A DNA stretch of 33,048 bases from an uncultured Eubacteriales bacterium (GCA_900542425.1 UQNQ01000018.1:1-33048); one strand, 5' to 3'. Counted from the first letter of the stretch, positions 14,253 through 23,055 are shown. Made by a program: numbers and translations. The notes: generated from the letters alone by a model not told the origin.

Positions 14253-16256
14253 TCAAGTAGCGGGTTTTTCTCCCGCCATAGCAAGCAGGGCATCCTCATC
14301 GATGACTTTCACGCCGAGTGCCTGTGCTTTGTCAAGCTTAGTACCGGCTTTTTTCCCCGCGACAACATATGTTGTTTTGGAGGAAACGGAGGAGGATGTT
14401 TTGCCGCCGTGCCGTTCGATAATTCCCGACGCTGCTTCTCGGGAAAGCGTCGGCAGCGTACCGGTCAGAACGAATGTCATTCCCGCAAATACGGAATCAA
14501 AGGTCTGTGTTTTATATTCCGTTTCAACGCCGCACGCTTTCAGTTCATCGATAAAGCTTTGTGTCTGAGGATGAGAAAAATAATCGACGACACCCTCGGC
14601 GGTAATTGCTCCGAAATCAGGAATGGCAATAAGCTCTTCTTTTGACGCTGCGGCGAGCGCATCAAGACTTCCGAAACGAGATGCAAGAGCTTTTGCTGCC
14701 TTTTCGCCCACATTCCGAATGCCGAGGGCAAAAATCAGTCTTGCCAGTCCGCTTTTTTTGGAGGTTTCGATTGCCGCGGTGAGATTGGCTGCGGATTTTT
14801 CTCCCATCCGTTCCAGATCTTTCAGTTCTTCTGTTCGCAGACGGTAGATATCCGCAATATTAGAAACGAGATGCTCACGCATGAGCAGTCGCACGACTGC
14901 GGGACCCATGCCCTCAATATCCATGGCATCCCGCGAGGCGAAATGCGTGATGCTGCGTTCGAGTTGGGCGGGGCAGTTCGCGTTTGTACAGCGGGTTGCC
15001 GCTTCGTCATCGCGGCTCACCGGTTCGCCGCAGGAAGGACAAAGAGCAGGCATTTGATACGGGACAGCGTCTTCTGGACGTTTGGAAGCGTCTACGGTGA
15101 CAACTTCGGGGATGATATCGCCTGCTTTTTGAACCCAAACGGTATCTCCGATCCGGATGTCGCGCTCATGAATGTAATCGATGTTATGGAGCGTCGCTGC
15201 GGAAACGGTGGTTCCGGCCAGTCTAACGGGTTCCAAAATCGCGCGGGGCGTCAGAACTCCGGTTCTGCCGACCTGTACGACAATGTCGGAAAGTCTGGTC
15301 GCTTTTCGTTCAGGCGGAAATTTATAAGCGACCGCCCATTTCGGTGTGCTTGTATTTTCTCCGATTTCGATTCTTTCCGCAAGGCTGTCAACTTTGACGA
15401 CGACACCGTCGATGTCAAAAGATAAATTTTCCCGCAGTGTTCCCAGCCTCTCAATATGCGAAATGATTTCTTTCGCGGTTCGTGCGGTTGTCCGGTGCGG
15501 AATGACATGGAAACCCTGTGATTCCAGATAAGAAAGCTCCTCGGTGTGAGAGGAGAATTGTTTTCCTTCGATTTGCTGAACGTTAAATATGAGAATATCA
15601 AGACCTCGTTTTGCCGTGATTTTGGAATCAAGCTGACGAAGAGAGCCCGCTGCCGCATTGCGCGGATTGGCAAAAAGCGGTTCTCCGTTTTCTTCTCTCG
15701 AATGATTGAGGGACTCAAAGCTTTTACGCGGCATATAGACTTCTCCGCGTACCTCCAGCAAAGGGAGCGATTCCGGCAGAACAAGAGGAATGGTTTTTAC
15801 GGTTTTCAGATTTTCGGTGACATTTTCGCCGGTGACGCCGTCGCCGCGCGTGGAACCGATGATAAGTTTCCCGTTTTGATATTCCAGCGAAACAGAAAGC
15901 CCGTCAATCTTCGGTTCTACAGAAAAAAGAGTAGCGTGTCCGAGACGTTCCTCTGTTTTTTCTACAAAATCCTCAAGCTCTTCATAAGAGAATACGTCGG
16001 AAAGGCTTCCCATGCGAACGGTATGCGTGACTTTTTCAAATTTGTCGAGGGCGGCGCCTCCGACACGCTTTGTCGGCGAATCGTCGCGCGCAAGTTCGGG
16101 GTATTTTTCTTCAAGGGCGACCAGCTCATAAAACAGTTTATCGTACTCGTAATCGGAAATTTCCGGCGAATCTTCAATATAATACAGGCGGGCATGGTGT
16201 TCGATTATTTTGCGAAGTTCCTCCGCTCTTTTTTGTGCAAGTTCAAAATCATTCAT
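14253..16256 (-). CDS. ligA: NAD-dependent DNA ligase LigA
   Basis: LigA seals nicks in replication and repair with NAD+ as AMP donor. The 667-residue protein has every domain in order. These are the Ia domain with YYIEDSPEISDYEYD (NAD binding), the adenylation domain with K116-I-D-G, and the OB fold. Then come a four-Cys zinc finger (CPSCGE...CTNANCPAQ), the helix-hairpin-helix array (IEGMGPAVV, ERMGEKSAANL, IRNVGEKAAKAL) and a C-terminal BRCT domain (FVLTGTLPTLSREAA). CGGAGG lies 7 bases before ATG 16256; upstream codons to 16334 lack homology-like content. A single-gene transcript with its own promoter is likely. Confidence 0.97.
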   Translation of the reverse strand: MNDFELAQKRAEELRKIIEHHARLYYIEDSPEISDYEYDKLFYELVALEEKYPELARDDSPTKRVGGAALDKFEKVTHTVRMGSLSDVFSYEELEDFVEKTEERLGHATLFSVEPKIDGLSVSLEYQNGKLIIGSTRGDGVTGENVTENLKTVKTIPLVLPESLPLLEVRGEVYMPRKSFESLNHSREENGEPLFANPRNAAAGSLRQLDSKITAKRGLDILIFNVQQIEGKQFSSHTEELSYLESQGFHVIPHRTTARTAKEIISHIERLGTLRENLSFDIDGVVVKVDSLAERIEIGENTSTPKWAVAYKFPPERKATRLSDIVVQVGRTGVLTPRAILEPVRLAGTTVSAATLHNIDYIHERDIRIGDTVWVQKAGDIIPEVVTVDASKRPEDAVPYQMPALCPSCGEPVSRDDEAATRCTNANCPAQLERSITHFASRDAMDIEGMGPAVVRLLMREHLVSNIADIYRLRTEELKDLERMGEKSAANLTAAIETSKKSGLARLIFALGIRNVGEKAAKALASRFGSLDALAAASKEELIAIPDFGAITAEGVVDYFSHPQTQSFIDELKACGVETEYKTQTFDSVFAGMTFVLTGTLPTLSREAASGIIERHGGKTSSSVSSKTTYVVAGKKAGTKLDKAQALGVKVIDEDALLAMAGEKPAT

Positions 16257-16333
16257 GGGAGCCTCCGTTTGCAGCGCAAATCGGTCTGCGCCGCAGGATA
16301 TGTGATACTTCAGTAGATAGTATAACAAAAGCA

Positions 16334-16362
16334 ATTATAACATAAAAGAGGAAAAATGTAAA
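16334..16362 (-). promoter_or_regulatory. promoter of ligA
   Basis: On the - strand: TTTACA (16362-16357), 17-base spacer, perfect TATAAT (16339-16334). Confidence 0.75.
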
Positions 16363-16650
16363 CCGTAGACCGTGCTTCCAAAGAAATTTTTCCCGGGTTC
16401 GCGGAATTTATTGATGAATAAGAAAAAATGATTTTTTGTTGCTTTCTTAGTGTTTTCCGTGTAAGATATCATTTTTGAAGTAGAGCCGTCATTGCCTTTT
16501 TTCCGCAGTCATTTGTGCCATGACAGTATTTTGAGCGATGACCTGATTTTCACACTTGAGAGATACGTCTCTGAAAAAATTTTTCCGGAATCGGTCAATA
16601 CAGAAAAATGCGAGCGATAAAAAGCCGGATGCGGACTGCCTGTTTTCCTG
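16363..16650. other. intergenic stretch with no recognised feature
   Basis: No frame with coding character and no U-tailed hairpin was seen on either strand. It separates the divergent ligA and ArsR-like promoters. Confidence 0.5.
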
Positions 16651-16686
16651 TTACGAAAAAATATTTCGAAAATTCGTAATTTCGTA
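16651..16686 (+). promoter_or_regulatory. candidate operator: inverted TTACGAA/TTCGTAA and phased TTCG repeats
   Basis: TTACGAA (16651-16657) and TTCGTAA (16673-16679) form an inverted repeat. Three TTCG cores also recur about 9 bases apart (near 16665, 16673 and 16681), running into the -35 box at 16687. The position, just ahead of a regulator gene, fits autoregulation. Confidence 0.45.
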
Positions 16687-16715
16687 TTGACAAAATAAAA
16701 AACATGCGATAAAAT
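16687..16715 (+). promoter_or_regulatory. promoter of the ArsR-like regulator
   Basis: Perfect TTGACA (16687-16692), 17-base spacer, TAAAAT (16710-16715). A 10-bp palindrome CGGAATTCCG at 16723-16732 lies right at the expected start of transcription and could be a further operator. Confidence 0.8.
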
Positions 16716-16764
16716 GAAATTACGGAATTCCGGAAAACAAAAAACAGAAAAAGGGGGACAAAAA

Positions 16765-17442
16765 ATGGAAAGAAATTATGGCGAAGAAATCGATGCTTTG
16801 AGAAAGGAGATTGAGGAGCTGAAAAATCTGATTACCGGCACTGTTTCTTTCTGTATGGAAAATCAATCGCAACAACAGGAAAAAGAATCGGAAAAGAATT
16901 GTTCGTCTGTGAGAAGAACCGTCGTTCAAAAAATGAAACAGATGCATCCGGACCCCTCGGTTATGGCAATATTGCATCAGATGGAAGATTCCTGCGGAAA
17001 GGATGGAGGAGAGGGGCGGATTACCTATATGGGTGTATTTGCGTCCGGCGGAAGACAATCCACATGGATTCGTAACAATGTGAGCACAAACGAGTTGCTC
17101 CCGCTGATTGAAAACAGGACGGCGGAACAGGTTTTGTCCTGTATCGGCAACAATGACCGCCTGAATATTCTGCTGGCTATTCTGAAAAAACCAATGACAG
17201 TAGCTCAACTGATTGAAGAATGCGGATATCATTCGACCGGCCAGGTTTATCATCATCTGAAGCCGTTGATTGCCGCGGATTTGATTACGGTGGATAACCG
17301 AAAAGGGGAGAAAGGATACTATGTGATTCAGCCGTACCGTGTCCAGGGCATTTTGATGCTTCTTGCCGGAATCTATGACATGGTGGATGCCCGGCACAAA
17401 CAAGGCGATTGGTCGGAAGAGACTGCAGATTCGGAGGAGTGA
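16765..17442 (+). CDS. ArsR-like winged-helix transcriptional regulator
   Basis: The 225-residue protein has a coiled-coil-like N-terminus (ALRKEIEELKNLITG and a Gln/Glu-rich stretch to about residue 55). A middle part follows that is not recognised. From residue about 140 there is a winged-helix domain: LNILLAILKKPMTVAQLIEE, then STGQVYHHLKPLIAADLI and a basic wing, typical of ArsR/HTH_20 'HLK/HLxxL' regulators. GGGGGA lies 7 bases before ATG 16765; the frame extends 17 codons further but into the promoter. It has no metal-binding Cys pair, so the signal is unlikely to be arsenic-type sensing. A monocistronic, probably self-regulated gene. Confidence 0.8.
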   Translation: MERNYGEEIDALRKEIEELKNLITGTVSFCMENQSQQQEKESEKNCSSVRRTVVQKMKQMHPDPSVMAILHQMEDSCGKDGGEGRITYMGVFASGGRQSTWIRNNVSTNELLPLIENRTAEQVLSCIGNNDRLNILLAILKKPMTVAQLIEECGYHSTGQVYHHLKPLIAADLITVDNRKGEKGYYVIQPYRVQGILMLLAGIYDMVDARHKQGDWSEETADSEE

Positions 17443-17476
17443 CCGCTGTCTGCTGCCAGTATATACGAGATGGGAC

Positions 17477-17527
17477 AACTCCATAATAAAAGACCGCGCT
17501 CGGGGCGCGGTCTTTTATTATGGAGTT
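17477..17527 (+). terminator. very long perfect terminator hairpin
   Basis: A perfect 23-bp stem (17477-17499 with 17505-17527) with a 5-base loop. The GC-rich top (GACCGCGC) and T-rich lower arm fit intrinsic termination on either strand. Confidence 0.88.
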
Positions 17528-17667
17528 TGATAAACTTTTTTCAAGCAGAGATACGGCCTAGACTTGTGGAGTCGTTTTTATAGTATCAATTTGACTCATG
17601 ATTTTGGAAATGATGACAAAAAATGCGGATAAATTGTGAAATTCTTTGAAATAATTTGCAAAAGTTC

Positions 17668-17696
17668 TTGCGAATCTATCCTGTTTGTATTATAAT
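17668..17696 (+). promoter_or_regulatory. promoter of the DUF3006 gene and probably the sugar module
   Basis: TTGCGA (17668-17673), 17-base spacer, perfect TATAAT (17691-17696). No other promoter was seen before the dehydrogenase gene at 18058. Confidence 0.65.
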
Positions 17697-17749
17697 AAAA
17701 GCATTAAATTGGGGGAGAGCGGCATCCGCTTTTTCTGTCGGGAGGATTT

Positions 17750-17986
17750 ATGAAGCAAATGCAGGTTGACCGTTTTGAGGAGGGGTTTGCCGTTCTCATA
17801 GACGAAGAAGAACAAATCTACAATGTGCCGAAAGATTTTTTTGGCTTTGTCCTGCATGCGGGAGATATCCTGATGGTGGAAACGGAGGGCGGAAAGCCGG
17901 TTTCTGCACGTTTTCTGGAGAAGGAAACGGAAGAGAGCAAAGCGCGCGCAGCAGAGCTGATGCGAAAACTGAGGCGGCGCCCGTAA
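17750..17986 (+). CDS. DUF3006 domain-containing protein
   Basis: The 78-residue protein matches the DUF3006 pattern: QVDRFEEGFAVLIDEEEQIY, then the 'P-x-x-x-x-F...GDILMVE' core of a small beta-barrel, and a charged C-terminal helix (ESKARAAELMRKLRRRP). DUF3006 proteins often sit next to secreted nucleases or competence-type genes, but none is here. GGGAGGA precedes the ATG. It lies 71 bases upstream of, and in line with, the dehydrogenase gene, so cotranscription is possible, although the products are not obviously linked. Confidence 0.8.
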   Translation: MKQMQVDRFEEGFAVLIDEEEQIYNVPKDFFGFVLHAGDILMVETEGGKPVSARFLEKETEESKARAAELMRKLRRRP

Positions 17987-18057
17987 ATATGTTCCCCGAA
18001 AAATGAATACAACGCTTGCGGCGAAGCGTGATCCATTCGCCGGGAAAGGATACGGTT

Positions 18058-19320
18058 ATGAAGACCAAAGCAGTCAGACTTTACGGAGTAAACGATCTCC
18101 GACTCGAGGAATTTGAGCTTCCTGAGATTACGGATTCGGAGATTCTTGCGCATGTTATATCGGACAGCATCTGTATGTCTACCTATAAGGCGGCGTCACA
18201 GGGTACGGCGCATAAGCGCGTCCCGGACGATATCGCGGAGAATCCCGTTATCGTAGGACATGAGTTCTGCGGAGAAATCGTTGCGGTCGGAGAAAAGTGG
18301 AAGCACAAATATAAGGCGGGAGACCGCTTTGTTATCCAGCCGGCGCTCAATTATAAGGGAAGTCTTGCCGCACCTGGCTATTCTTATCGTTACATAGGAG
18401 GAGATGCCACCTATATTGTCATTCCGAACGAGGTAATGGAAATGGACTGCCTATTCCCGTATGCGGGAGAGGCGTATTTCTACGGTTCGCTGTCCGAACC
18501 GATGTCTTGTATCGTAGGCGGTTATCATGCCAATTATCACGTAAAACAAGGAACATATGTCCATGAAATGGGAATCCGCGAGGACGGAACTCTCGCGATT
18601 CTTGCCGGCGCAGGACCGATGGGACTTGGCGCTGTCGATTATGCGGTACATTGTGACAGAAAACCATCGCTCATTGTCGTGACGGATATCGACGCGGCGC
18701 GCCTTGAGAGAGCAGCGTCCATTGTCACGCCGGAGGAAGCGGCGAAAAACGGCGTGGAGCTCGTGTATCTCAATACCAGTGCCTGCGAAGATCCGGTAGA
18801 GACGATGCGCGCGATGACGCACGGCCACGGCTTTGACGATGTGTTTGTTTACGCGCCGGTGAAATCTGTCGTCGAGATGGCGGACAGTCTGCTCGCGCGC
18901 GACGGATGTCTCAATTTCTTTGCGGGACCGACAGATACTGCATTTTCTGCGATGTTCAATTTTTATAACGTACATTATTCCGGTACGCATCTTGTCGGCA
19001 CATCCGGAGGAAACAGCGCCGATATGCTGGAATCCATTGCGATGATGGAAAAAGGAAAAATCAATCCCGCGGCGATGATTACGCATGTGGGCGGACTTGA
19101 CAGCGTCTGCGAAACCACATTGAATCTGCCGCATATCAAGGGCGGGAAAAAGCTTGTCTATACCAACATATCTATGCCGATGACGGCGATTGCCGATTTT
19201 GCGGATCTTGGCAAAACCGATCCGGTGTTAGCGAAGCTCGCGGAAATTGTGGAAAAAAACAACGGACTTTGGTGTGCCGAGGCGGAAACCTATCTTTTGG
19301 CGAACGCGAAAGCCATTTAA
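18058..19320 (+). CDS. zinc-dependent MDR dehydrogenase, SorE (L-sorbose-1-phosphate reductase)-like
   Basis: The 420-residue protein is a medium-chain alcohol dehydrogenase. Catalytic zinc ligands are visible as C39 (SICMSTY) and H68-E69 (VGHEFCGEI); the four-Cys structural zinc lobe is missing. The Rossmann motif AGAGPMGLGAVDYA follows, then a conserved C-terminal GTSGGNSADMLESIAMMEKG and MITHVGGLDSV. The overall sequence resembles SorE, which reduces L-sorbose 1-phosphate to glucitol 6-phosphate, including the IQPALNYKGS and GGDATYIVIP stretches. GGGAAAGGA lies 7 bases before ATG 18058. No sorbose PTS or regulator is adjacent, so the true substrate is probably another ketose phosphate or polyol phosphate handled with the next gene. 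Confidence 0.82.
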   Translation: MKTKAVRLYGVNDLRLEEFELPEITDSEILAHVISDSICMSTYKAASQGTAHKRVPDDIAENPVIVGHEFCGEIVAVGEKWKHKYKAGDRFVIQPALNYKGSLAAPGYSYRYIGGDATYIVIPNEVMEMDCLFPYAGEAYFYGSLSEPMSCIVGGYHANYHVKQGTYVHEMGIREDGTLAILAGAGPMGLGAVDYAVHCDRKPSLIVVTDIDAARLERAASIVTPEEAAKNGVELVYLNTSACEDPVETMRAMTHGHGFDDVFVYAPVKSVVEMADSLLARDGCLNFFAGPTDTAFSAMFNFYNVHYSGTHLVGTSGGNSADMLESIAMMEKGKINPAAMITHVGGLDSVCETTLNLPHIKGGKKLVYTNISMPMTAIADFADLGKTDPVLAKLAEIVEKNNGLWCAEAETYLLANAKAI

Positions 19321-19334
19321 CTCGTTTGATTCTG

Positions 19335-19384
19335 CCGGAAGAATTCCGGTGCCATAAAACAATTTCGCCGTATAGAAAACGGCG
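19335..19384 (+). repeat. two short hairpins between the dehydrogenase and aldolase genes
   Basis: CCGGAA/TTCCGG (19335-19340 with 19344-19349) and CGCCGT/ACGGCG (19366-19371 with 19379-19384). The second sits five bases ahead of the GGAGGA ribosome site, so it may adjust translation or RNA processing. There is no T-run, so it is not a terminator. Confidence 0.5.
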
Positions 19385-19402
19385 GTGCAGGAGGAAACAT
19401 AT

Positions 19403-21364
19403 ATGGAACTTGACGCACTGATTGAAATGTCGCACAAATACGGCGCGGATGCGGATTTTGTCCTTGCCGGCGGCGGCAATACTTCCTATAAAACGGAGGA
19501 TACGCTATATATCAAAGGGTCCGGAACAAGGCTTGCCACCATTGATACGGACGGCTTTGTAAAAATGGATCGGGCAAAACTTGCCGAAATTTGGAATATG
19601 ACCTTTTCCACGGAAGAAAAGACGAGAGAGGCAGAAGTCCTCTCGGCCATGATGTCCGCGCGCTGCGCGGGAGAAGAGAAGAAACGTCCCAGTGTGGAGA
19701 CGCTGCTCCATGACCTGTTTCCGCAGAAGCTGGTTCTTCATGTGCATCCCGCGCTTGTCAACGGCATGACCTGCGGTCGTGCAGGCAAAAAGATTGCGGC
19801 AGAGCTTTTTCCTGATGCAATTTGGATTCCTTCGACGAAACCCGGTTATGTTCTTGCTTCGGTCTGCCGGGAAAAAATGGCGGATTATCGGAAAAAGAAC
19901 GGGCGGGACGCGAGCCTTTTGCTGCTGGGGAACCATGGCATTTTCTTTGCTGCCGATACTATGGAGGGAATTGACGCGCTTGTCACTGAGGTAATGGTGA
20001 AGCTGCGCGCGTCGGTAGAGGCCGTACCTGATGCCGGAGAGATAACTTATGATCGTGATATGGCAAAGCGTCTCATTCCGGAGCTTCGTATGCTGTATGC
20101 AGACGGCGGAGAGGCTTGTGTCTGTTTCTCGGTTCATCATGATATTCTATCCTTTGCTTCTGATGAAAAGCACTTTGCGGCGGTCCGCAGTGCCTTTACA
20201 CCGGATCATATTGTTTATTGCGGCGTTTGCGCGATGCTTGTCAAGTTGGACGGAGAGAATACGCCGGAACGACTTGCAAAGGAATTTGACAAATTCGTAA
20301 AACATAACGGAACGGCACCGAAAATCGTACTTGTTGAGGGTGTCGGCATGTTTGCCTGCGGCAAAACAAAGAAGGAAGCGGATACCGCCGCGATGCTTTT
20401 TGAAGACGCGATGAAGATTGCGGTTTATGCCCAGTCTTTCGGCGGTCCCTTGCCGCTTGATAGCGAGATGTCGGACTTTATCCGCAATTGGGAAGCGGAA
20501 AGCTACCGGTCGGGTGTGTCGCTTGCCGCGGGAGGGAAAAAACGCCTTTCCGGAAAAATTTCCATTGTAACGGGGGCAGCACAGGGCTTTGGACTCGGTA
20601 TTGCCGAGGCGATGGCAAGAGAAGGTGCTTATGTTGTCATTGCGGATATGAATGAGGCGGGAGCTCTCACTGCTGCTGAACGTCTTTGCGAAGCATATGG
20701 AGCCGGTACGGCGATGGCGGTAAAAGCAAATGTTTCTGACGAAGAATCGGTTTCCGCCATGATGGATGCGGCTGTCCTTGCTTACGGCGGATTGGATATT
20801 TTTGTGAACAATGCAGGGATTGTCCGTGCTGGAAGCCTTGAAGAAATGACGAAGGCAAATTTTGAGCTTGTTACGTCGGTTAACTATACCGCATATTTCC
20901 TTTGCGCGAAATATGCAAGCATACCGATGAAGATTCAGCATGCTTATGCGCCTGCGCGCATGTCCGATATTATTGAAATCAATTCGAAATCCGGTCTTGC
21001 AGGCAGCAACAAGAATTTTGCGTACGCTGGGAGCAAGTTTGGGGGAATCGGACTGACACAGAGTTTTGCGCTTGAGCTTGCACCGTTTGGAATCAAGGTC
21101 AATGCCGTTTGCCCGGGAAACTATCTTGACGGTCCGCTATGGACAGATCCCGAACGTGGTCTGTTTGTGCAGTATCTGAAAGCGGGAAAGGTCCCCGGTG
21201 CAAAGACGGTGGAGGATGTCAAAAAGTATTATGAAAGCAAAGTTCCGCTCGGCCGCGGCTGCTTACCGGAGGATATTGCGCGTGCACTTTTCTACATTGT
21301 TGAGCAGCAGTATGAGACCGGTCAGGCACTGCCTGTGACCGGCGGGCAAGAAATGCTCAAATGA
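19403..21364 (+). CDS. bifunctional class II aldolase / short-chain dehydrogenase (RhaD-SDR/YuxG type)
   Basis: The 653-residue fusion has an N-terminal class II (zinc) aldolase domain (about 1-375). Its signs are VLAGGGNTSYKT, the metal motif HVHPALVNGMTC, and LGNHGIFFAADT. The C-terminal SDR domain (about 388-653) has VTGAAQGFGLGIAEAM, NNAGIV, and the catalytic Ser...Y-A-G-S-K. The arrangement matches the 'rhamnulose-1-phosphate aldolase/alcohol dehydrogenase' fusions, in which the aldolase makes DHAP and an aldehyde (for example lactaldehyde) and the SDR oxidises or reduces the aldehyde. GGAGGA precedes ATG 19403; a GTG at 19385 is in frame. It sits between the SorE-like and PHP genes, so it should act on the same sugar phosphate. 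Confidence 0.88.
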   Translation: MELDALIEMSHKYGADADFVLAGGGNTSYKTEDTLYIKGSGTRLATIDTDGFVKMDRAKLAEIWNMTFSTEEKTREAEVLSAMMSARCAGEEKKRPSVETLLHDLFPQKLVLHVHPALVNGMTCGRAGKKIAAELFPDAIWIPSTKPGYVLASVCREKMADYRKKNGRDASLLLLGNHGIFFAADTMEGIDALVTEVMVKLRASVEAVPDAGEITYDRDMAKRLIPELRMLYADGGEACVCFSVHHDILSFASDEKHFAAVRSAFTPDHIVYCGVCAMLVKLDGENTPERLAKEFDKFVKHNGTAPKIVLVEGVGMFACGKTKKEADTAAMLFEDAMKIAVYAQSFGGPLPLDSEMSDFIRNWEAESYRSGVSLAAGGKKRLSGKISIVTGAAQGFGLGIAEAMAREGAYVVIADMNEAGALTAAERLCEAYGAGTAMAVKANVSDEESVSAMMDAAVLAYGGLDIFVNNAGIVRAGSLEEMTKANFELVTSVNYTAYFLCAKYASIPMKIQHAYAPARMSDIIEINSKSGLAGSNKNFAYAGSKFGGIGLTQSFALELAPFGIKVNAVCPGNYLDGPLWTDPERGLFVQYLKAGKVPGAKTVEDVKKYYESKVPLGRGCLPEDIARALFYIVEQQYETGQALPVTGGQEMLK

Positions 21365-21382
21365 GGAGAGGAGTTTTCGGAA

Positions 21383-22666
21383 ATGCAGCTTGAGCTACTG
21401 ATTGAGGGATTGAACGCTCCCGACAGAGACGATCGGCTTGCGGCGCTTGCCGAAATTTACGCGATGAGCCGGCGCGGGGAAATTCCCACGCCGGAAAAAA
21501 CGGATTTTGTCAACAATCATATCCATACGATTTATTCGTTTTCTCCGTATTCTCCGACGAAAGCAGTTTATATGGCATGGCAAAACGGACTTGCTACGGC
21601 AGGAATTATGGATCACGACTCGCTTTCCGGGGCGAAGGAATTTCTTGCGGCCGCAGAAATTGTGGGGCTTCCCGTAACGGTCGGTATGGAATGCCGTGCC
21701 TCCATGAGGCATACAAGACTTGACGGACTGCGCATCAACAATCCTGATCAGAAATCGATTGCGTATGTGGCGCTGCATGGAGTACCGCATCAGAATATCG
21801 ATATGATCAACAACATCTTTGAATATTACCGTTTTTGCCGGAACAAACGGAACCGCAAAATGTGTGAGAATATTACGGAATTGATGCGTCCGTATGGAAT
21901 CGCGCTTGATTTTGATGAGGATGTTTATCCGATTTCCATGGCAAAAGAGGGCGGCAGTATTACAGAACGTCATATCCTGTTTGCCTTGACACGGAAAATA
22001 ACAGAAAAATATCAAACACCAGAGGCTGTGATCGCTTTCCTTACGGGAGAGATGAAAATTTCGATTTCAGATAAGGTAAGACGTCAGATTCTGGCGGGGA
22101 AGGACACCCCGGATTTCTATGAATATGACATTCTCGGCGCCCTTAAAAGCAATCTTGTGGAAAAATTTTATATTCCCGCAGAGGCAGAATGTCCGGATAT
22201 TTATGAGCTTGAGAAAATTTGCCGAGAATGCGGCATCGTACTGGCTTATGCTTATCTCGGAGATGTCGGCGTTTCCATTACCGGTGATAAAAAAGCGCAG
22301 CGTTTTGAGGATGGCTATACCGATCTCCTATTTGCGGAAATTGAACGGATCGGATTCAATGCCGTGACGTATATGCCAAGCCGCAATACAGAAGCGCAGC
22401 TTCGGGAAATTATGGATTTGTGTGATGCGCACAGGCTATTTCAAATCAGCGGAGAGGATATCAATTCCCCTCGTCAGTCATTTCTTTGTCATGCGATGAA
22501 AGCGGATATGTTCGCGCATCTTTCCGATGCCGCATATGCACTGATTGGGCACGAAAAGGAAGCGACAAAAGATATTGATCGTGCTATGTTTTCGCCTGCT
22601 GTGTGCAGGGAAATGCCGAATTTGCGCGAGCGCTGTGCATATTTTAAAGAGAAAGCTTTACAATAG
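21383..22666 (+). CDS. PHP-domain metal-dependent hydrolase, sugar-module associated
   Basis: The 427-residue protein has a PHP (polymerase and histidinol phosphatase) fold. Metal-binding features are H46-x-H48 (NNHIHTIYSFSPYS), GIMDHDSLSG near residue 77, VTVGMECRAS near residue 100, a later ISGEDINSP, and scattered His. PHP domains are usually phosphoesterases. A phosphatase for a sugar or polyol phosphate is therefore the natural suggestion beside a sugar-phosphate reductase and aldolase, but this is inference. It starts 18 bases after the aldolase-SDR stop with GGAG ahead of the ATG. It is longer than histidinol phosphatase (about 270 residues) because of a helical insert around 150-290. 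Confidence 0.75.
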   Translation: MQLELLIEGLNAPDRDDRLAALAEIYAMSRRGEIPTPEKTDFVNNHIHTIYSFSPYSPTKAVYMAWQNGLATAGIMDHDSLSGAKEFLAAAEIVGLPVTVGMECRASMRHTRLDGLRINNPDQKSIAYVALHGVPHQNIDMINNIFEYYRFCRNKRNRKMCENITELMRPYGIALDFDEDVYPISMAKEGGSITERHILFALTRKITEKYQTPEAVIAFLTGEMKISISDKVRRQILAGKDTPDFYEYDILGALKSNLVEKFYIPAEAECPDIYELEKICRECGIVLAYAYLGDVGVSITGDKKAQRFEDGYTDLLFAEIERIGFNAVTYMPSRNTEAQLREIMDLCDAHRLFQISGEDINSPRQSFLCHAMKADMFAHLSDAAYALIGHEKEATKDIDRAMFSPAVCREMPNLRERCAYFKEKALQ

Positions 22667-22692
22667 CGGAATGATGGCATCTATATAGCTTC

Positions 22693-22722
22693 TTGATTTT
22701 TGTCGGAATTCTATATAGAATT
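22693..22722 (+). promoter_or_regulatory. promoter-like element with a 16-bp perfect palindrome over its -10
   Basis: TTGATT (22693-22698), 17-base spacer, TAGAAT (22716-22721). The palindrome AATTCTATATAGAATT spans 22707-22722 and covers the -10, a classic repressor-site arrangement. A terminator lies 36 bases downstream. Confidence 0.4.
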
Positions 22723-22757
22723 GGATATAGCTACCGCATGATTCATATATTTAGATG

Positions 22758-22800
22758 AAATTGAGGCATAGGGAAGTTTCCCTATGCCTCAATTTTTATA
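22758..22800 (+). terminator. intrinsic terminator after the sugar module
   Basis: Perfect stem of up to 18 bp (22758-22775 with 22778-22795) and TTTTT. It ends about 90 bases after the PHP gene. The remaining gap to 23055 shows no gene. Confidence 0.9.
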
Positions 22801-23055
22801 ATCAGCAAAAAAATCGAAAAGAACGCTTATATTTCTGTTGTATCATCTGTTTCAATTAGAAAAGCAGTTTATTATTAAAAAAACAATAAATTCGGCTTTT
22901 TATGCTTTTTTATTTTGCATAAATTCCCGATGCCGACAAATACTATAGATGACAATCAAAGTTTGGAGAAAGAATGGCAGAAATCAAAATTCAATTTCTG
23001 CAGAACCGATGTCCCGCCGGACCCGGCTGTTTCTCCGGCTGACGGAAAGGATATC

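Noticed and set aside
15546..16316. 256-codon frame on the + strand
   Set aside because: Antisense to ligA, Phe/Arg-rich, no ribosome site.
16720..17484. 254-codon frame on the - strand
   Set aside because: Antisense to the ArsR-like gene, whose frame has the motif support, promoter and ribosome site.
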